Positions 1 through 7,055 of a stretch of 20,602 bases of DNA are shown here, in pieces (within the stretch, counting starts at the first letter, position 1; the number at the start of each line of letters is the position of its first letter). The DNA is taken from positions 1 to 20,602 of the forward strand of contig CAYUUX010000017.1 in NCBI GenBank assembly GCA_964448085.1, in the 5' to 3' direction. A program made the position numbers and the translations under genes. This stretch comes from CAIJMI01 sp964448085. Its GTDB lineage: Bacteria; Patescibacteriota; Microgenomatia; UBA10105; UBA927. Under the pieces are notes generated by a model. That model was not told where the DNA came from. It ran no database searches and saw nothing but the letters and a program-made list of their open reading frames with translations.

Positions 1-560
1 TTCAGTATAGACCCGATGCTGCAACCGCAAAAAAGTATTTTGAAAGTGGACACCATGCGTGGAATCTTGGCTATTTTGTCACGACACCACGGTTTTTGCT
101 CAGCCAATACGAAAAGTTCGTTCCAAATCTTTATACAGGATTGCAGGAGATAGCGGGAGCATGGAATACAGACGCATATGATAGCGTGCTTGCCAAAATA
201 TATCCCACGTTGGAAAAAATTAATTTTGATAACGCGATATTGGAGAAGCTTGATCCGAAACACGCGCTGGTTGTTTCGGAAAATATTGATTGGAGCGATA
301 TTGGCGCCTGGGAAGCATTGAAGGAATCCTTGGAAAAGGCGAAGGATGAGAATGTGATACAAGGAAACGTGATGCTGCAGGATGTGAAGGATTCATTGGT
401 ATATAACTATGGGAAACAACTTGTTGTGGGTATTGATGTTGACGAAGTACTTATTATCAACACGGACGACGTGTTGATGGTCTGCAAAAAAACATCCGTG
501 CCGAAAGTGAAAAAACTTGTTGAAAGCTTTGCGGGAACGGAGAATGAAAAGCTTACCTGA
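1..560 (+). CDS. Mannose-1-phosphate guanylyltransferase, C-terminal part (5' end outside window)
   Basis: The gene enters from the left edge; the reading frame begins at base 3 and gives 185 residues ending in TGA at 558-560. The enzyme makes GDP-mannose from mannose-1-phosphate and GTP in the cytoplasm, for glycan synthesis. What shows this: an early HHAWNLGYF segment resembles the W-N-S/L-G-x-F motif of the family, followed by FDNAILEK and WSDIGAWEAL, the usual C-terminal signature of ManC/RfbM-type nucleotidyltransferases, and a final DVLMVCKK...VKKLVE beta-strand region. The nucleotide-binding N-terminus is not visible. There is no C-terminal phosphomannose isomerase (cupin) domain, so this is the short monofunctional type. 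It overlaps the next gene, a polyprenyl-phosphate sugar transferase, by 17 nt, which suggests one polysaccharide operon. Related hexose-1-phosphate specificities cannot be excluded. Confidence 0.85.
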   Translation, partial: QYRPDAATAKKYFESGHHAWNLGYFVTTPRFLLSQYEKFVPNLYTGLQEIAGAWNTDAYDSVLAKIYPTLEKINFDNAILEKLDPKHALVVSENIDWSDIGAWEALKESLEKAKDENVIQGNVMLQDVKDSLVYNYGKQLVVGIDVDEVLIINTDDVLMVCKKTSVPKVKKLVESFAGTENEKLT

Positions 561-1200
561 TATGTTGTACACGGTGACAAAACGCATTATTGATATTGTT
601 GGGAGTATTCTTATCGGTATTGTCTTCCTCCCTATTTCCGTTATTACGGCCATAGCTATCAAATTAGATACAAAAGGTCCTATATTTGCCGATACCCCCA
701 ATCGTGTCGGTAAAGACGGTAGGCTGTTCAAGCTGTACAAATTTCGTTCCATGATCGTGAATGCACATCAGATGCTCAGAAACGATCCGAAAATGGCAAA
801 ACTGTATGAGGAATACAGGCATAATAGTTATAAATTGGTTCATGACCCTCGTGTGACGCCTGTTGGCCGATTTATTCGAAAACATAGTATTGATGAGATA
901 CCACAATTGATTAATGTGCTTTGTGGGGACATGAGTTTGGTTGGGCCTCGACCGTATTATCAGGATGAACTTCGGGAACAGCAAAAAAAATACCCCCACA
1001 CAAAAAAACTTGTTAAAATCGTGCTTTCGGAAAAACCTGGTGTGACAGGGTACTGGCAAGTATCGGGAAGAAGCGAAGTGAATTTTGACAAACGTATCCA
1101 AATGGATGCAGATTATGTCACGAAGCATTCATTGCTTTTTGACATAGCAATAATACTCAAAAGTCCCTGGGCAATGATAGCAGGGAAAGGCGCCATATAA
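544..1200 (+). CDS. Polyprenyl-phosphate sugar-1-phosphate transferase (PglC/WcaJ-type bacterial sugar transferase)
   Basis: This 218-residue monotopic phosphoglycosyl transferase moves a sugar-1-phosphate from a nucleotide sugar to a polyprenyl (undecaprenyl) phosphate, the first membrane step of a surface glycan. Visible signs: an N-terminal hydrophobic segment (about residues 15-40), then the KFRSM motif, SIDEIPQ carrying the catalytic Asp-Glu pair (D117, E118), SLVGPRP, and KPGVTGYWQVSGRS. It is catalytic core only: the four-helix plus CoA-binding-like N-terminal half of WcaJ/WbaP is absent. I chose ATG 544 because a GGAG lies just upstream and the family N-terminus (TKRIIDIVGS) follows soon after; GTG/TTG starts further upstream would lengthen the overlap with the guanylyltransferase gene. 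Sugar specificity cannot be read from the sequence; the neighbour does not settle it because GDP-mannose is not the typical donor for this family. Confidence 0.88.
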   Translation: MKSLPDMLYTVTKRIIDIVGSILIGIVFLPISVITAIAIKLDTKGPIFADTPNRVGKDGRLFKLYKFRSMIVNAHQMLRNDPKMAKLYEEYRHNSYKLVHDPRVTPVGRFIRKHSIDEIPQLINVLCGDMSLVGPRPYYQDELREQQKKYPHTKKLVKIVLSEKPGVTGYWQVSGRSEVNFDKRIQMDADYVTKHSLLFDIAIILKSPWAMIAGKGAI

Positions 1201-1214
1201 GCATCTCATGTCGG

Positions 1215-1243
1215 TTGACAATCGTCTCATAAATTGGAACAAT
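1215..1243 (+). promoter_or_regulatory. Sigma70-like promoter of the DUF4012 gene, probably leaderless
   Basis: A perfect -35 box TTGACA (1215-1220) is followed after 17 nt by a weaker -10 AACAAT (1238-1243), preceded by TG plus one base (1235-1236), which makes it an extended -10. The next ATG (1252) begins 8 nt after the -10, so transcription would start at or next to the start codon. Seen: the boxes and spacing. Inferred: promoter activity and leaderless start. Confidence 0.5.
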
Positions 1244-1251
1244 TATATTCT

Positions 1252-3231
1252 ATGGAGGAAATGAAAAAAATTTCAGTCGATACGACCGCAACCGGAGCTC
1301 CAATGACAAAACCGACGACAAAAAAGAAATTCCCGTGGAAGTTTATCCTCATCCCCTTTGGGGTAGTTTTAGGTATCATACTCATACTCGGGATTCTGTT
1401 ATTACCCCTTCGCGGCGTGCTTGCAAAAGCAAAAGAGCTCTCGACTGTAGGAAGAAACGCAATGAGTGCAGTAAAAGAACAGGACTTGGAGAAAATGAAG
1501 ACGGGATTGTCTGAGACGCGTGGGAAACTTACGGAACTTCAGAATGAATATAACAAGGTGCTTCTGTTAAAAGCGGTTCCTTTATTGGGTAGCTACATCG
1601 CAGATGGGGAGCATGCGATACAAGCAGGGTTTGCAGCAGTGACCGCAGGTGATAGGGCTATTGAGGCAATTGAGCCAAATGCTGATCTTTTGGGACTGAA
1701 AGGGACGAAAAAATCTTCGTTTTTGGAAGGAAGTGCGGAAGATCGATTACAGTTTGCAGTAAAGACTATGAGTGCTTTGATTCCAAAAATTAACGAGATG
1801 GCAACAAGCGTGGAGACAATGCGTAAAGAACTTGAGGCAATTGATCCAAATCGATACCCCGAACGCGTTGGAAAAACGGTTATCCGTTCCAAAATGGTAT
1901 CCGCATTTGGGGTTATTGATGAAATGGCTAATCTTTTTGTGAACGCGCAGCCTTTATTGGTGAACCTCCCATCCCTTTTAGGAGAACCAACAGACAAACG
2001 CTATTTGGTCCTTTTTCAAAATGATAAGGAACTTCGGGCAACCGGAGGCTTTATCACCGCATATGCACAATTTCGTATGGTACGCGGAAAACCTGTACTG
2101 GAAAAAGCAGATGATATTTATGCTCTCGATGCAGCGTTGAAGAAAAAATATCCGGCAACACGGGAAATACAGACGTTCCATAAAGGGGTATATAACCTCA
2201 ATATCAGAGACAGCAATCTTTCACCCGATTACAAAATTTCCATGCAGCAGTTTGTCGAAATGTACAACAATACAAGCGGAAAAGAGCGTATAGACGGGAT
2301 TATAGCCGTTGACACACACGTATTGGTGGAAGCATTAAAGATCTTAGGCCCCATGTACGTGTACGGAAGGGAATTCAGCGCGGAAACTGATAAACGATGC
2401 GACTGTCCAAAGGCAGTATATGAGTTGGAAGACTATTCTACACGACCGGTAAACTATGTTCGGGAGGCACGAAAAGATATCATAGGCGTTCTCTTGCAAC
2501 AAATTCTTCGTATGGCTTTAGGAGTGTCCCCATCAAAATACTGGGGGAATCTCTTCCAAATGCTCATTGCTGAGATTAATCAGAAGCATGTGTTGGCATA
2601 CTTTTTGGACGATACACCCCAGAAGGCTGCTGAAAGTTTTAATTTAGCAGGACGAATCATGACAGCAAGCGAAAGTGCGGCGGTATTGAAATATAAAGAA
2701 GGGAACGGCTGGGATTATCTTCATGTGAACAACAGCAACATGGCAGGGGCGAAATCGAACATGTTCGTATCCAATGAAATCACAAAAGATACGAAGGTTG
2801 AAACAAATGGAACGCTCACCACTGCATTAACGATTGCGTATAAAAATCCGTATCCAGGATCGGATTGCGGTTTGGAGAGTGGTGGCTTGTGTTTGAATGC
2901 GCCATTGCGTAACTGGGTAAGAATATACGTTCCGTTGGGAAGCATTATCGTTGATAGTAAAGGGGCAATATCTCCAAAGGATGGGAAGGCAGTGACATTG
3001 GATTCGTATGAAAGTTTAGGAAAGACGGTATTTGAGGGATTTTTGATTGTTAATCCGATGGGTACTGCAAAATTAGAAGTAACCTACACGTCTCCGGTGA
3101 GCGTTGCCGGTCAATATAAGTTGCTTATCCAAAAGCAGCCGGGAACAAATGGGGAAGAATACACCATAAAGCTCAACGGGAAAGAGCGTAAACGGCTGCC
3201 TCTTGTTGGTGATACGGAATTCACCTTTTAA
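1252..3231 (+). CDS. DUF4012 family single-pass membrane protein, large extracytoplasmic domain
   Basis: About 659 residues. A basic, Thr-rich N-terminal tail precedes one transmembrane helix (about residues 30-52, WKFILIPFGVVLGIILILG). An alpha-helical, coiled-coil-prone stretch follows (about 60-215), then a large extracytoplasmic domain beginning near the KRYLVLFQNDKELRATGGF motif typical of DUF4012. The biochemical function of the family is not established. The segment near RIDGIIAVDTHVLVEALKIL resembles the core of LytR-CpsA-Psr (LCP) glycopolymer transferases, an inference made by eye. Start choice: ATG 1252 sits 8 nt after a likely -10 box; ATG 1261 has GGAGG only 2 nt upstream, too close for a normal Shine-Dalgarno site; TTG 1234 is less likely. 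It follows a polyprenyl sugar transferase by 51 nt and precedes recO by 6 nt. Confidence 0.85.
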   Translation: MEEMKKISVDTTATGAPMTKPTTKKKFPWKFILIPFGVVLGIILILGILLLPLRGVLAKAKELSTVGRNAMSAVKEQDLEKMKTGLSETRGKLTELQNEYNKVLLLKAVPLLGSYIADGEHAIQAGFAAVTAGDRAIEAIEPNADLLGLKGTKKSSFLEGSAEDRLQFAVKTMSALIPKINEMATSVETMRKELEAIDPNRYPERVGKTVIRSKMVSAFGVIDEMANLFVNAQPLLVNLPSLLGEPTDKRYLVLFQNDKELRATGGFITAYAQFRMVRGKPVLEKADDIYALDAALKKKYPATREIQTFHKGVYNLNIRDSNLSPDYKISMQQFVEMYNNTSGKERIDGIIAVDTHVLVEALKILGPMYVYGREFSAETDKRCDCPKAVYELEDYSTRPVNYVREARKDIIGVLLQQILRMALGVSPSKYWGNLFQMLIAEINQKHVLAYFLDDTPQKAAESFNLAGRIMTASESAAVLKYKEGNGWDYLHVNNSNMAGAKSNMFVSNEITKDTKVETNGTLTTALTIAYKNPYPGSDCGLESGGLCLNAPLRNWVRIYVPLGSIIVDSKGAISPKDGKAVTLDSYESLGKTVFEGFLIVNPMGTAKLEVTYTSPVSVAGQYKLLIQKQPGTNGEEYTIKLNGKERKRLPLVGDTEFTF

Positions 3232-3237
3232 CACACC

Positions 3238-3798
3238 ATGCATCCTTCGCGGATAACAACGGTAACCGCCATTATTCTGAAACGGAAGAATGTGGGTGAA
3301 GCGGACAAGATACTTACGGTATTTTCAAAAAACGCAGGAAAACTTCGGGTGATTGCCAAGGGGATACGGAAAATTACAAGTAGACGCGGTCCCCATCTGG
3401 ATATTTTCAATGAAGTGAGAATGACGATCCATAAAGGGGGAACATGGGATACACTTTCCGAAGTGGCGCCCGTTGTTGCACGGCGTGCAACACTTGATGG
3501 GTGGAAGCAAATGCGTGCTGCATACGTGATTGTTGAGGTTGTTGACAAGTTATTACCGGAAGCGCAACCAAACCAACAGGTATATGAATATATGCAGCAA
3601 GCATTCAATGATTTGGAAAAAGCTCAGGATGCGGACGTTACTGCGCTTCTGATTACCTTTCTCTCACGGTGTCTTGTTGTGCTGGGATACGCATCGGAGC
3701 ACAAACAATACAGCGACTTTTCAGAAATAATGACGTATATTGAGCAGATATCTGAGCGGAAGATCAGAAGCATGCGGTTTTTTGAGGCAGGATCCTGA
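3238..3798 (+). CDS. recO: DNA repair protein RecO, short form
   Basis: RecO helps load RecA on SSB-coated single strands in the RecFOR recombination-repair pathway. The 186-residue product has the N-terminal OB-fold start (TVTAIILKRKNVGEADKILT, then FSKNAGKLRVIAKGIRK) and a helical domain ending around LTFLSRCLVVLGYASE-like sequence. Typical RecO proteins are about 240 residues and carry a Cys4 zinc finger after the LGY(A/E)PxL segment; here that finger is absent and the protein ends about 40 residues after LGYA. The gene starts 6 nt after the DUF4012 stop with no visible Shine-Dalgarno site, so translation is probably coupled. It ends with TGA, and the next gene appears to have its own promoter overlapping this gene's 3' end. 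Identification rests mainly on the N-terminal domain. Confidence 0.85.
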   Translation: MHPSRITTVTAIILKRKNVGEADKILTVFSKNAGKLRVIAKGIRKITSRRGPHLDIFNEVRMTIHKGGTWDTLSEVAPVVARRATLDGWKQMRAAYVIVEVVDKLLPEAQPNQQVYEYMQQAFNDLEKAQDADVTALLITFLSRCLVVLGYASEHKQYSDFSEIMTYIEQISERKIRSMRFFEAGS

Positions 3799-3824
3799 CT
3801 CGACTATAGGAAATTTGATACAAT
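3795..3824 (+). promoter_or_regulatory. Extended -10 promoter of glyQS, probably leaderless
   Basis: CTGACT (3795-3800, overlapping the recO stop) lies 18 nt before TACAAT (3819-3824). TG at 3816-3817 makes an extended -10. The glyQS ATG (3831) begins 6 nt after the -10 box and no Shine-Dalgarno site is present, so the mRNA would start at the start codon. Promoter function is inferred. Confidence 0.55.
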
Positions 3825-3830
3825 CACTAT

Positions 3831-5144
3831 ATGAGTGCACTTGATGATATAGTATCGCTTGCAAAACGCAGGGGATTTGTATACCCGACCAGCGATATTT
3901 ATGGCGGTATTGGCGGATTTTATGATCTTGGCCCGCAAGGAGTTGCATTAGCTCGCAACATAAAAGAAGCATGGTGGAAAGAAATGGTTTTGTCACGCGA
4001 TGACGTTGTCGGACTTGACTCAGCCATCATATTAAATCCAAAAACATGGGAAGCATCAGGGCACATCGCCTCATTTACGGACCCATTGGTTGAATGCAAA
4101 CTCTGTCACGTGCGCCTTCGTTCGGATCAAGAAGACGAAATGCAGGCCCATAAGGAACAGCACAGAAAAAAAGGAGAGAAAGACGTACCATTTACTGACC
4201 CCAAACAATTTAACCTGCTTTTCAAGACGTTTGTTGGTCCGGTTGAAGACACCAAAGCCGTTGCATATCTTCGGGGGGAAACGTGCCAAGGTATATTTTC
4301 GAATTTCGATAACGTGGTTGCTTCCAATCGCGTAAAAATTCCCTTTGGGATTGCTCAAATCGGTAAAGCGTTCCGAAACGAAGTGACGCCGGGGAAATTT
4401 TTATTTCGACTTCGGGAATTTGAACAGATGGAGCTGGAATATTTCGTCCGTCCCGATAAAGCAGAGGAAGCATTCGCATATTGGAAAGAAAAGCGGCTGC
4501 AGTGGCATATCGGATTGGGCATAGCGAAGGAAAAAATCCGTTTCCGGCAGCATGCAGAAACGGAACGCGCATTTTATGCTGCTGATTCCTGGGATATTGA
4601 ATATGATTTTCCCGAATGGGGTTTTAAGGAACTCGAGGGTATAGCCAACAGAACCGATTATGATTTGAAAACGCACAGTACGTGGAGCGGGAAGGATCTT
4701 CGTATCATGGATCCGGAAACGAATACGAAATATTATCCATATGTTATTGAACCGTCTGTTGGTGTTTCCAGACTTATGCTTGTTCTGTTGTTGGAAGCAT
4801 ATACGAAAGACGGAGATCGGATTGTGTTGCGATTGAAACCCTCCCTTGCTCCATATACGGCAGCGGTATTCCCGCTTCTTGCAAATAAACCAGAGCTGAC
4901 GACAAAGGCAAGGGGAATTTACAATCGTATGAAAGCGGTTATGCCAACAGTATGGGATGATAGGGGGAATATTGGGAAACGGTATCTCGCACAGGATGAG
5001 ATAGGGACCCCATGGTGCATAACCGTTGACTTTGCTTCGTTGGAAAATGATACGGTTACCATTCGCAACCGGAACACAACGAAACAGGATCGAATAGCGA
5101 CAGATACCATTATTGAATATATACGTACAAATGAAACGCTGTAA
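3831..5144 (+). CDS. glyQS: Glycine--tRNA ligase, class II alpha2 (eukaryote/archaeal-like) type
   Basis: Charges tRNA-Gly with glycine using ATP (also named glyS for this type). The 437-residue protein shows class II synthetase features: SLAKRRGFVYPTSDIYGG and FYDLGPQG near the N-terminus, motif 2 with RNE (182-184) followed by FLFRLREFEQMELEYF, motif 3 GVSR (311-314) in VIEPSVGVSRLML, and a C-terminal anticodon-binding domain (about 330-430) with DDRGNIGKRYLAQDEIGTP. It is the single-chain homodimeric type, not the alpha2beta2 GlyQ/GlyS type of many other bacteria. An insertion after motif 1 carries C89-x2-C92 and then H107-x3-H111, which could bind zinc. It begins 32 nt after recO behind its own promoter and is followed by a small membrane protein with a strong Shine-Dalgarno site 9 nt downstream of its stop. 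Confidence 0.97.
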   Translation: MSALDDIVSLAKRRGFVYPTSDIYGGIGGFYDLGPQGVALARNIKEAWWKEMVLSRDDVVGLDSAIILNPKTWEASGHIASFTDPLVECKLCHVRLRSDQEDEMQAHKEQHRKKGEKDVPFTDPKQFNLLFKTFVGPVEDTKAVAYLRGETCQGIFSNFDNVVASNRVKIPFGIAQIGKAFRNEVTPGKFLFRLREFEQMELEYFVRPDKAEEAFAYWKEKRLQWHIGLGIAKEKIRFRQHAETERAFYAADSWDIEYDFPEWGFKELEGIANRTDYDLKTHSTWSGKDLRIMDPETNTKYYPYVIEPSVGVSRLMLVLLLEAYTKDGDRIVLRLKPSLAPYTAAVFPLLANKPELTTKARGIYNRMKAVMPTVWDDRGNIGKRYLAQDEIGTPWCITVDFASLENDTVTIRNRNTTKQDRIATDTIIEYIRTNETL

Positions 5145-5153
5145 GGAGGGTAT

Positions 5154-5612
5154 ATGAAAAAAAACATCGTGATGCTTTTTGCGGCAATCGGACTGATCGG
5201 TCTTCTCCTTGTCGGATTTGTGGTATGGAAGAATACGCGTCCAGAAGTTGCACAAGAAGAAATAATTGAAGAAGAACCGCTCGCGGAGGCAGACAAAAAT
5301 ATTTCTGCGCAAATCACCTGGAGTAAGGTGAAAGATAATACGATCGTACTTTCGATAGGCGGATTGCAAAAGGCATACAAATCGGTTGCGTATGAAGTAA
5401 GCTATGAGACGCAAGGAGTTGTTCAGGGGGTTACGAGTAGGCCTTTGGACATCCTTGGCATGGAGGAGTTTACGCGAGACGATATTTACCTTGGTACGTG
5501 TTCTCGGAACGTCTGCAAGCCCCACACGGGCGTTAAAAAAGTATCACTTGTGCTCGAATTTACCAATCAGGAAGGCAAAAGAAGCCAATTGACGAAGGAT
5601 TTTGATCTATAA
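5154..5612 (+). CDS. Small membrane-anchored extracytoplasmic protein, function unknown
   Basis: 152 residues. One N-terminal transmembrane helix or uncleaved signal (about 4-25), a Glu-rich acidic linker (about 31-47), then a beta-rich domain of about 105 residues facing outside. The domain holds the only two cysteines, C116 and C121, in an LGTCSRNVC context, close enough to form a disulfide. I recall similar LGTCS-x-C modules in other CPR proteins but cannot name a family. The start is fixed by AAGGAGG just before TATATG. It is the last gene before a strong intrinsic terminator and probably shares the glyQS transcript, though nothing links it to translation. No function is proposed. Confidence 0.75.
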   Translation: MKKNIVMLFAAIGLIGLLLVGFVVWKNTRPEVAQEEIIEEEPLAEADKNISAQITWSKVKDNTIVLSIGGLQKAYKSVAYEVSYETQGVVQGVTSRPLDILGMEEFTRDDIYLGTCSRNVCKPHTGVKKVSLVLEFTNQEGKRSQLTKDFDL

Positions 5613-5627
5613 ATAAGAAAAAAGAGG

Positions 5628-5658
5628 AAAAGCAGAAGGCAACTCTTCTGCTTTTTTT
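5628..5658 (+). terminator. Rho-independent terminator after the glyQS unit
   Basis: An 8-bp GC-containing stem, AGCAGAAG (5631-5638) with CTTCTGCT (5645-5652), closes a 6-nt loop. It is extended by AAA/TTT pairs and runs into seven T (5652-5658). It starts 16 nt after the upstream stop codon and separates the glyQS unit from the mraZ promoter. Confidence 0.92.
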
Positions 5659-5726
5659 GTGGAAAATACTTCTTTAGCTTGTTTTTACGTGCTATTCCCA
5701 GGTTTTTGGATACCGTGAAATACCAC

Positions 5727-5755
5727 TTGACATGGCGTGAAAAATGGGTAATTAT
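5727..5755 (+). promoter_or_regulatory. Candidate upstream mraZ promoter
   Basis: A perfect TTGACA (5727-5732) is followed after 17 nt by AATTAT (5750-5755), a 4 of 6 match to TATAAT. Transcription would begin near 5762, inside the TGG-repeat operator. It may act instead of, or together with, the extended -10 at 5775-5783. Confidence 0.4.
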
Positions 5756-5777
5756 GGATATAGATGGGGAAAAGTGG
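5745..5777 (+). promoter_or_regulatory. Candidate MraZ operator: four TGG repeats at 10-bp spacing
   Basis: TGG begins at 5745, 5755, 5765 and 5775, exactly one helical turn apart (TGGGT, TGGAT, TGGGG, TGGTA), with a further TGG at 5733. Established knowledge: E. coli MraZ represses its own operon by binding TGGGN direct repeats separated by 5 nt. The same geometry just before this mraZ, with the last repeat forming part of the extended -10, suggests autorepression of the dcw cluster. Repeats 2 and 4 depart from TGGG. Confidence 0.7.
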
Positions 5778-5783
5778 TAAGAT
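5775..5783 (+). promoter_or_regulatory. Extended -10 of mraZ, probably leaderless
   Basis: TG plus G plus TAAGAT (5778-5783, 5 of 6 match to TATAAT) lies 7 nt before the mraZ ATG. No convincing -35 is seen at the expected distance, and no properly spaced Shine-Dalgarno site precedes the ATG. The TG is shared with the fourth TGG operator repeat, so bound MraZ would block this promoter. Confidence 0.5.
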
Positions 5784-5790
5784 CTAGGGT

Positions 5791-6195
5791 ATGAAATTGT
5801 TCCTTGGGGAATATGACCATACACTTGACGAACGAGGCCGAGTGACGCTGCCAAGAAAGATACGGCAAGAGTTAGGAGAGCGGGATGTTGTATTAACAAG
5901 AGGGTTTGATACATGTATCTTTGGATACGATACGACAGCGTGGGAGAAGGAAGCGACGAAGCAGCTGGAGACGTCAGTAACAACTGCTGAGGGAAGAGCA
6001 TTACGCCGGTATGTCTTCGCAGCTGCAGAGAAGGTAGAAGCAGATAAAGTAGGAAGGGTCATATTGCCTACCCACCTCAAGGAATATGCTGGGATACAAA
6101 GCGAGGTCAAAGTGATAGGTGCAGGAGATCATTTTGAGATTTGGGACAAAAAGCAGTGGAAAGAATTTGTGAGGGGTACCAACAAAAACGTATGA
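5791..6195 (+). CDS. mraZ: Transcriptional regulator MraZ
   Basis: DNA-binding regulator and usual first gene of the dcw cluster. The 134-residue protein contains two SpoVT/AbrB-like domains: residues about 5-47, with LDERGRVTLPRKIRQEL, and about 76-119, with DKVGRVILPTHLKEYAG. The opening FLGEYDHTLD is close to the family consensus, and the length is near the usual 140-150. MraZ forms a ring-shaped oligomer that binds direct TGG-type repeats; four such repeats at 10-bp spacing lie immediately upstream. Its stop TGA overlaps the rsmH start in an ATGA, indicating coupled translation. No Shine-Dalgarno site is visible, and an extended -10 sits 7 nt before the ATG, so a leaderless message is likely. 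Confidence 0.97.
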   Translation: MKLFLGEYDHTLDERGRVTLPRKIRQELGERDVVLTRGFDTCIFGYDTTAWEKEATKQLETSVTTAEGRALRRYVFAAAEKVEADKVGRVILPTHLKEYAGIQSEVKVIGAGDHFEIWDKKQWKEFVRGTNKNV

Positions 6196-7046
6196 GCGCC
6201 TATCATACAGCGGTTTTGGTTTCACAAGTGCTTGAAGGTTTGGATGTGAAGGTTGGAAAACGATATATTGATGCGACATTGGGCGGTGGCGGGCATACAC
6301 AAGCGATACTCAACAGGGAAGCCGAGGTACTAGCAATTGATGAGGATAGCGACGCGATAGAACAAGGAAACTCAATAAAAAGCCCGTTACTCCGGATTGT
6401 ACAAGGAAATTTTCGAAACATCGAACAGATAGCTCGGAAGGAAAAATTTGAACAAGTGGATGGCGTATTGTTCGATTTGGGAGTTTCCAGCCATCAGATC
6501 GATGACCCGAGGAAAGGATTTAGTTTTCGGTTTGAAGATGCACCGCTTGATATGCGGTTTGGACAAAAAGAAATCGTACGTGCTGAGGAAATACTTGCCA
6601 AGGCAAGTCAGGATGAATTGTATGAAATATTTGCGAAATATGGTGAAGAAGAGCGTGCTTGGGCAATTGCTGCTCGTGTTGTGCGCGCCCGTCAGATGAA
6701 ACCGATCAAAACGGCAGGACAATTGCGAGCAATTATTGAAGAGATAGTCGGGACAGGAAAATCAAGCGAACGAATTATTGCGCGAATATTTCAGGCAATA
6801 CGGATAGCGGTAAATGAGGAAATGCAGGCTCTTGCTGAAGGTTTGGAAGGAGCCTACAAAATCCTAAAACCCGGAGGAAGAATAGCGGTTATCAGCTTTC
6901 ATTCTCTTGAGGATCGAATCGTTAAACGGTTTTTTGCCAAAAAAGGGTGCGCAGTAGTTCATAAAAAACCGTTGACAGCTGATGAGGAAGAAATGTACGA
7001 GAATCCGAGATCGCGAAGTGCAAAGCTGCGGATTGCAGCAAAATAA
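6192..7046 (+). CDS. rsmH: 16S rRNA (cytosine-1402-N4)-methyltransferase RsmH
   Basis: SAM-dependent methyltransferase (formerly MraW) that N4-methylates C1402 of 16S rRNA in the ribosomal P site. 284 residues, slightly shorter than the usual about 310. Motifs: ATLGGGGHTQAIL (SAM-binding glycine loop, G31-G34), an acidic residue at the end of the following strand (AIDEDSDA), GVLFDLGVSSHQID, GFSFRFEDAPLDMRFG, RIFQAIRIAVNEEM and the C-terminal ISFHSLEDRIVKRFF. The start is set by the ATGA overlap with mraZ; a TTG start 51 nt upstream would lie deep inside mraZ. It is followed by the ftsL-like gene after a few bases. Confidence 0.97.
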   Translation: MSAYHTAVLVSQVLEGLDVKVGKRYIDATLGGGGHTQAILNREAEVLAIDEDSDAIEQGNSIKSPLLRIVQGNFRNIEQIARKEKFEQVDGVLFDLGVSSHQIDDPRKGFSFRFEDAPLDMRFGQKEIVRAEEILAKASQDELYEIFAKYGEEERAWAIAARVVRARQMKPIKTAGQLRAIIEEIVGTGKSSERIIARIFQAIRIAVNEEMQALAEGLEGAYKILKPGGRIAVISFHSLEDRIVKRFFAKKGCAVVHKKPLTADEEEMYENPRSRSAKLRIAAK

Positions 7047-7049
7047 GGA
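7045..7049 (+). promoter_or_regulatory. Shine-Dalgarno site of the ftsL-like gene
   Basis: AAGGA overlaps the rsmH stop codon. It sits 6 nt before ATG 7056 but directly abuts ATG 7050, so it favours 7056 as the true start. Confidence 0.5.
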
Positions 7050-7055
7050 ATGCGT

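Noticed and set aside
1244..1249. TATATT as the -10 box of the DUF4012 gene
   Set aside because: The spacer from TTGACA would be 23 nt, too long; the TGgAACAAT box at 17 nt fits better.
4401..5525. Long minus-strand open frame of 374 codons opposite glyQS
   Set aside because: It is rich in Cys, Phe, Arg and His runs typical of antisense shadows, matches no family I know, and lies opposite a certain gene.
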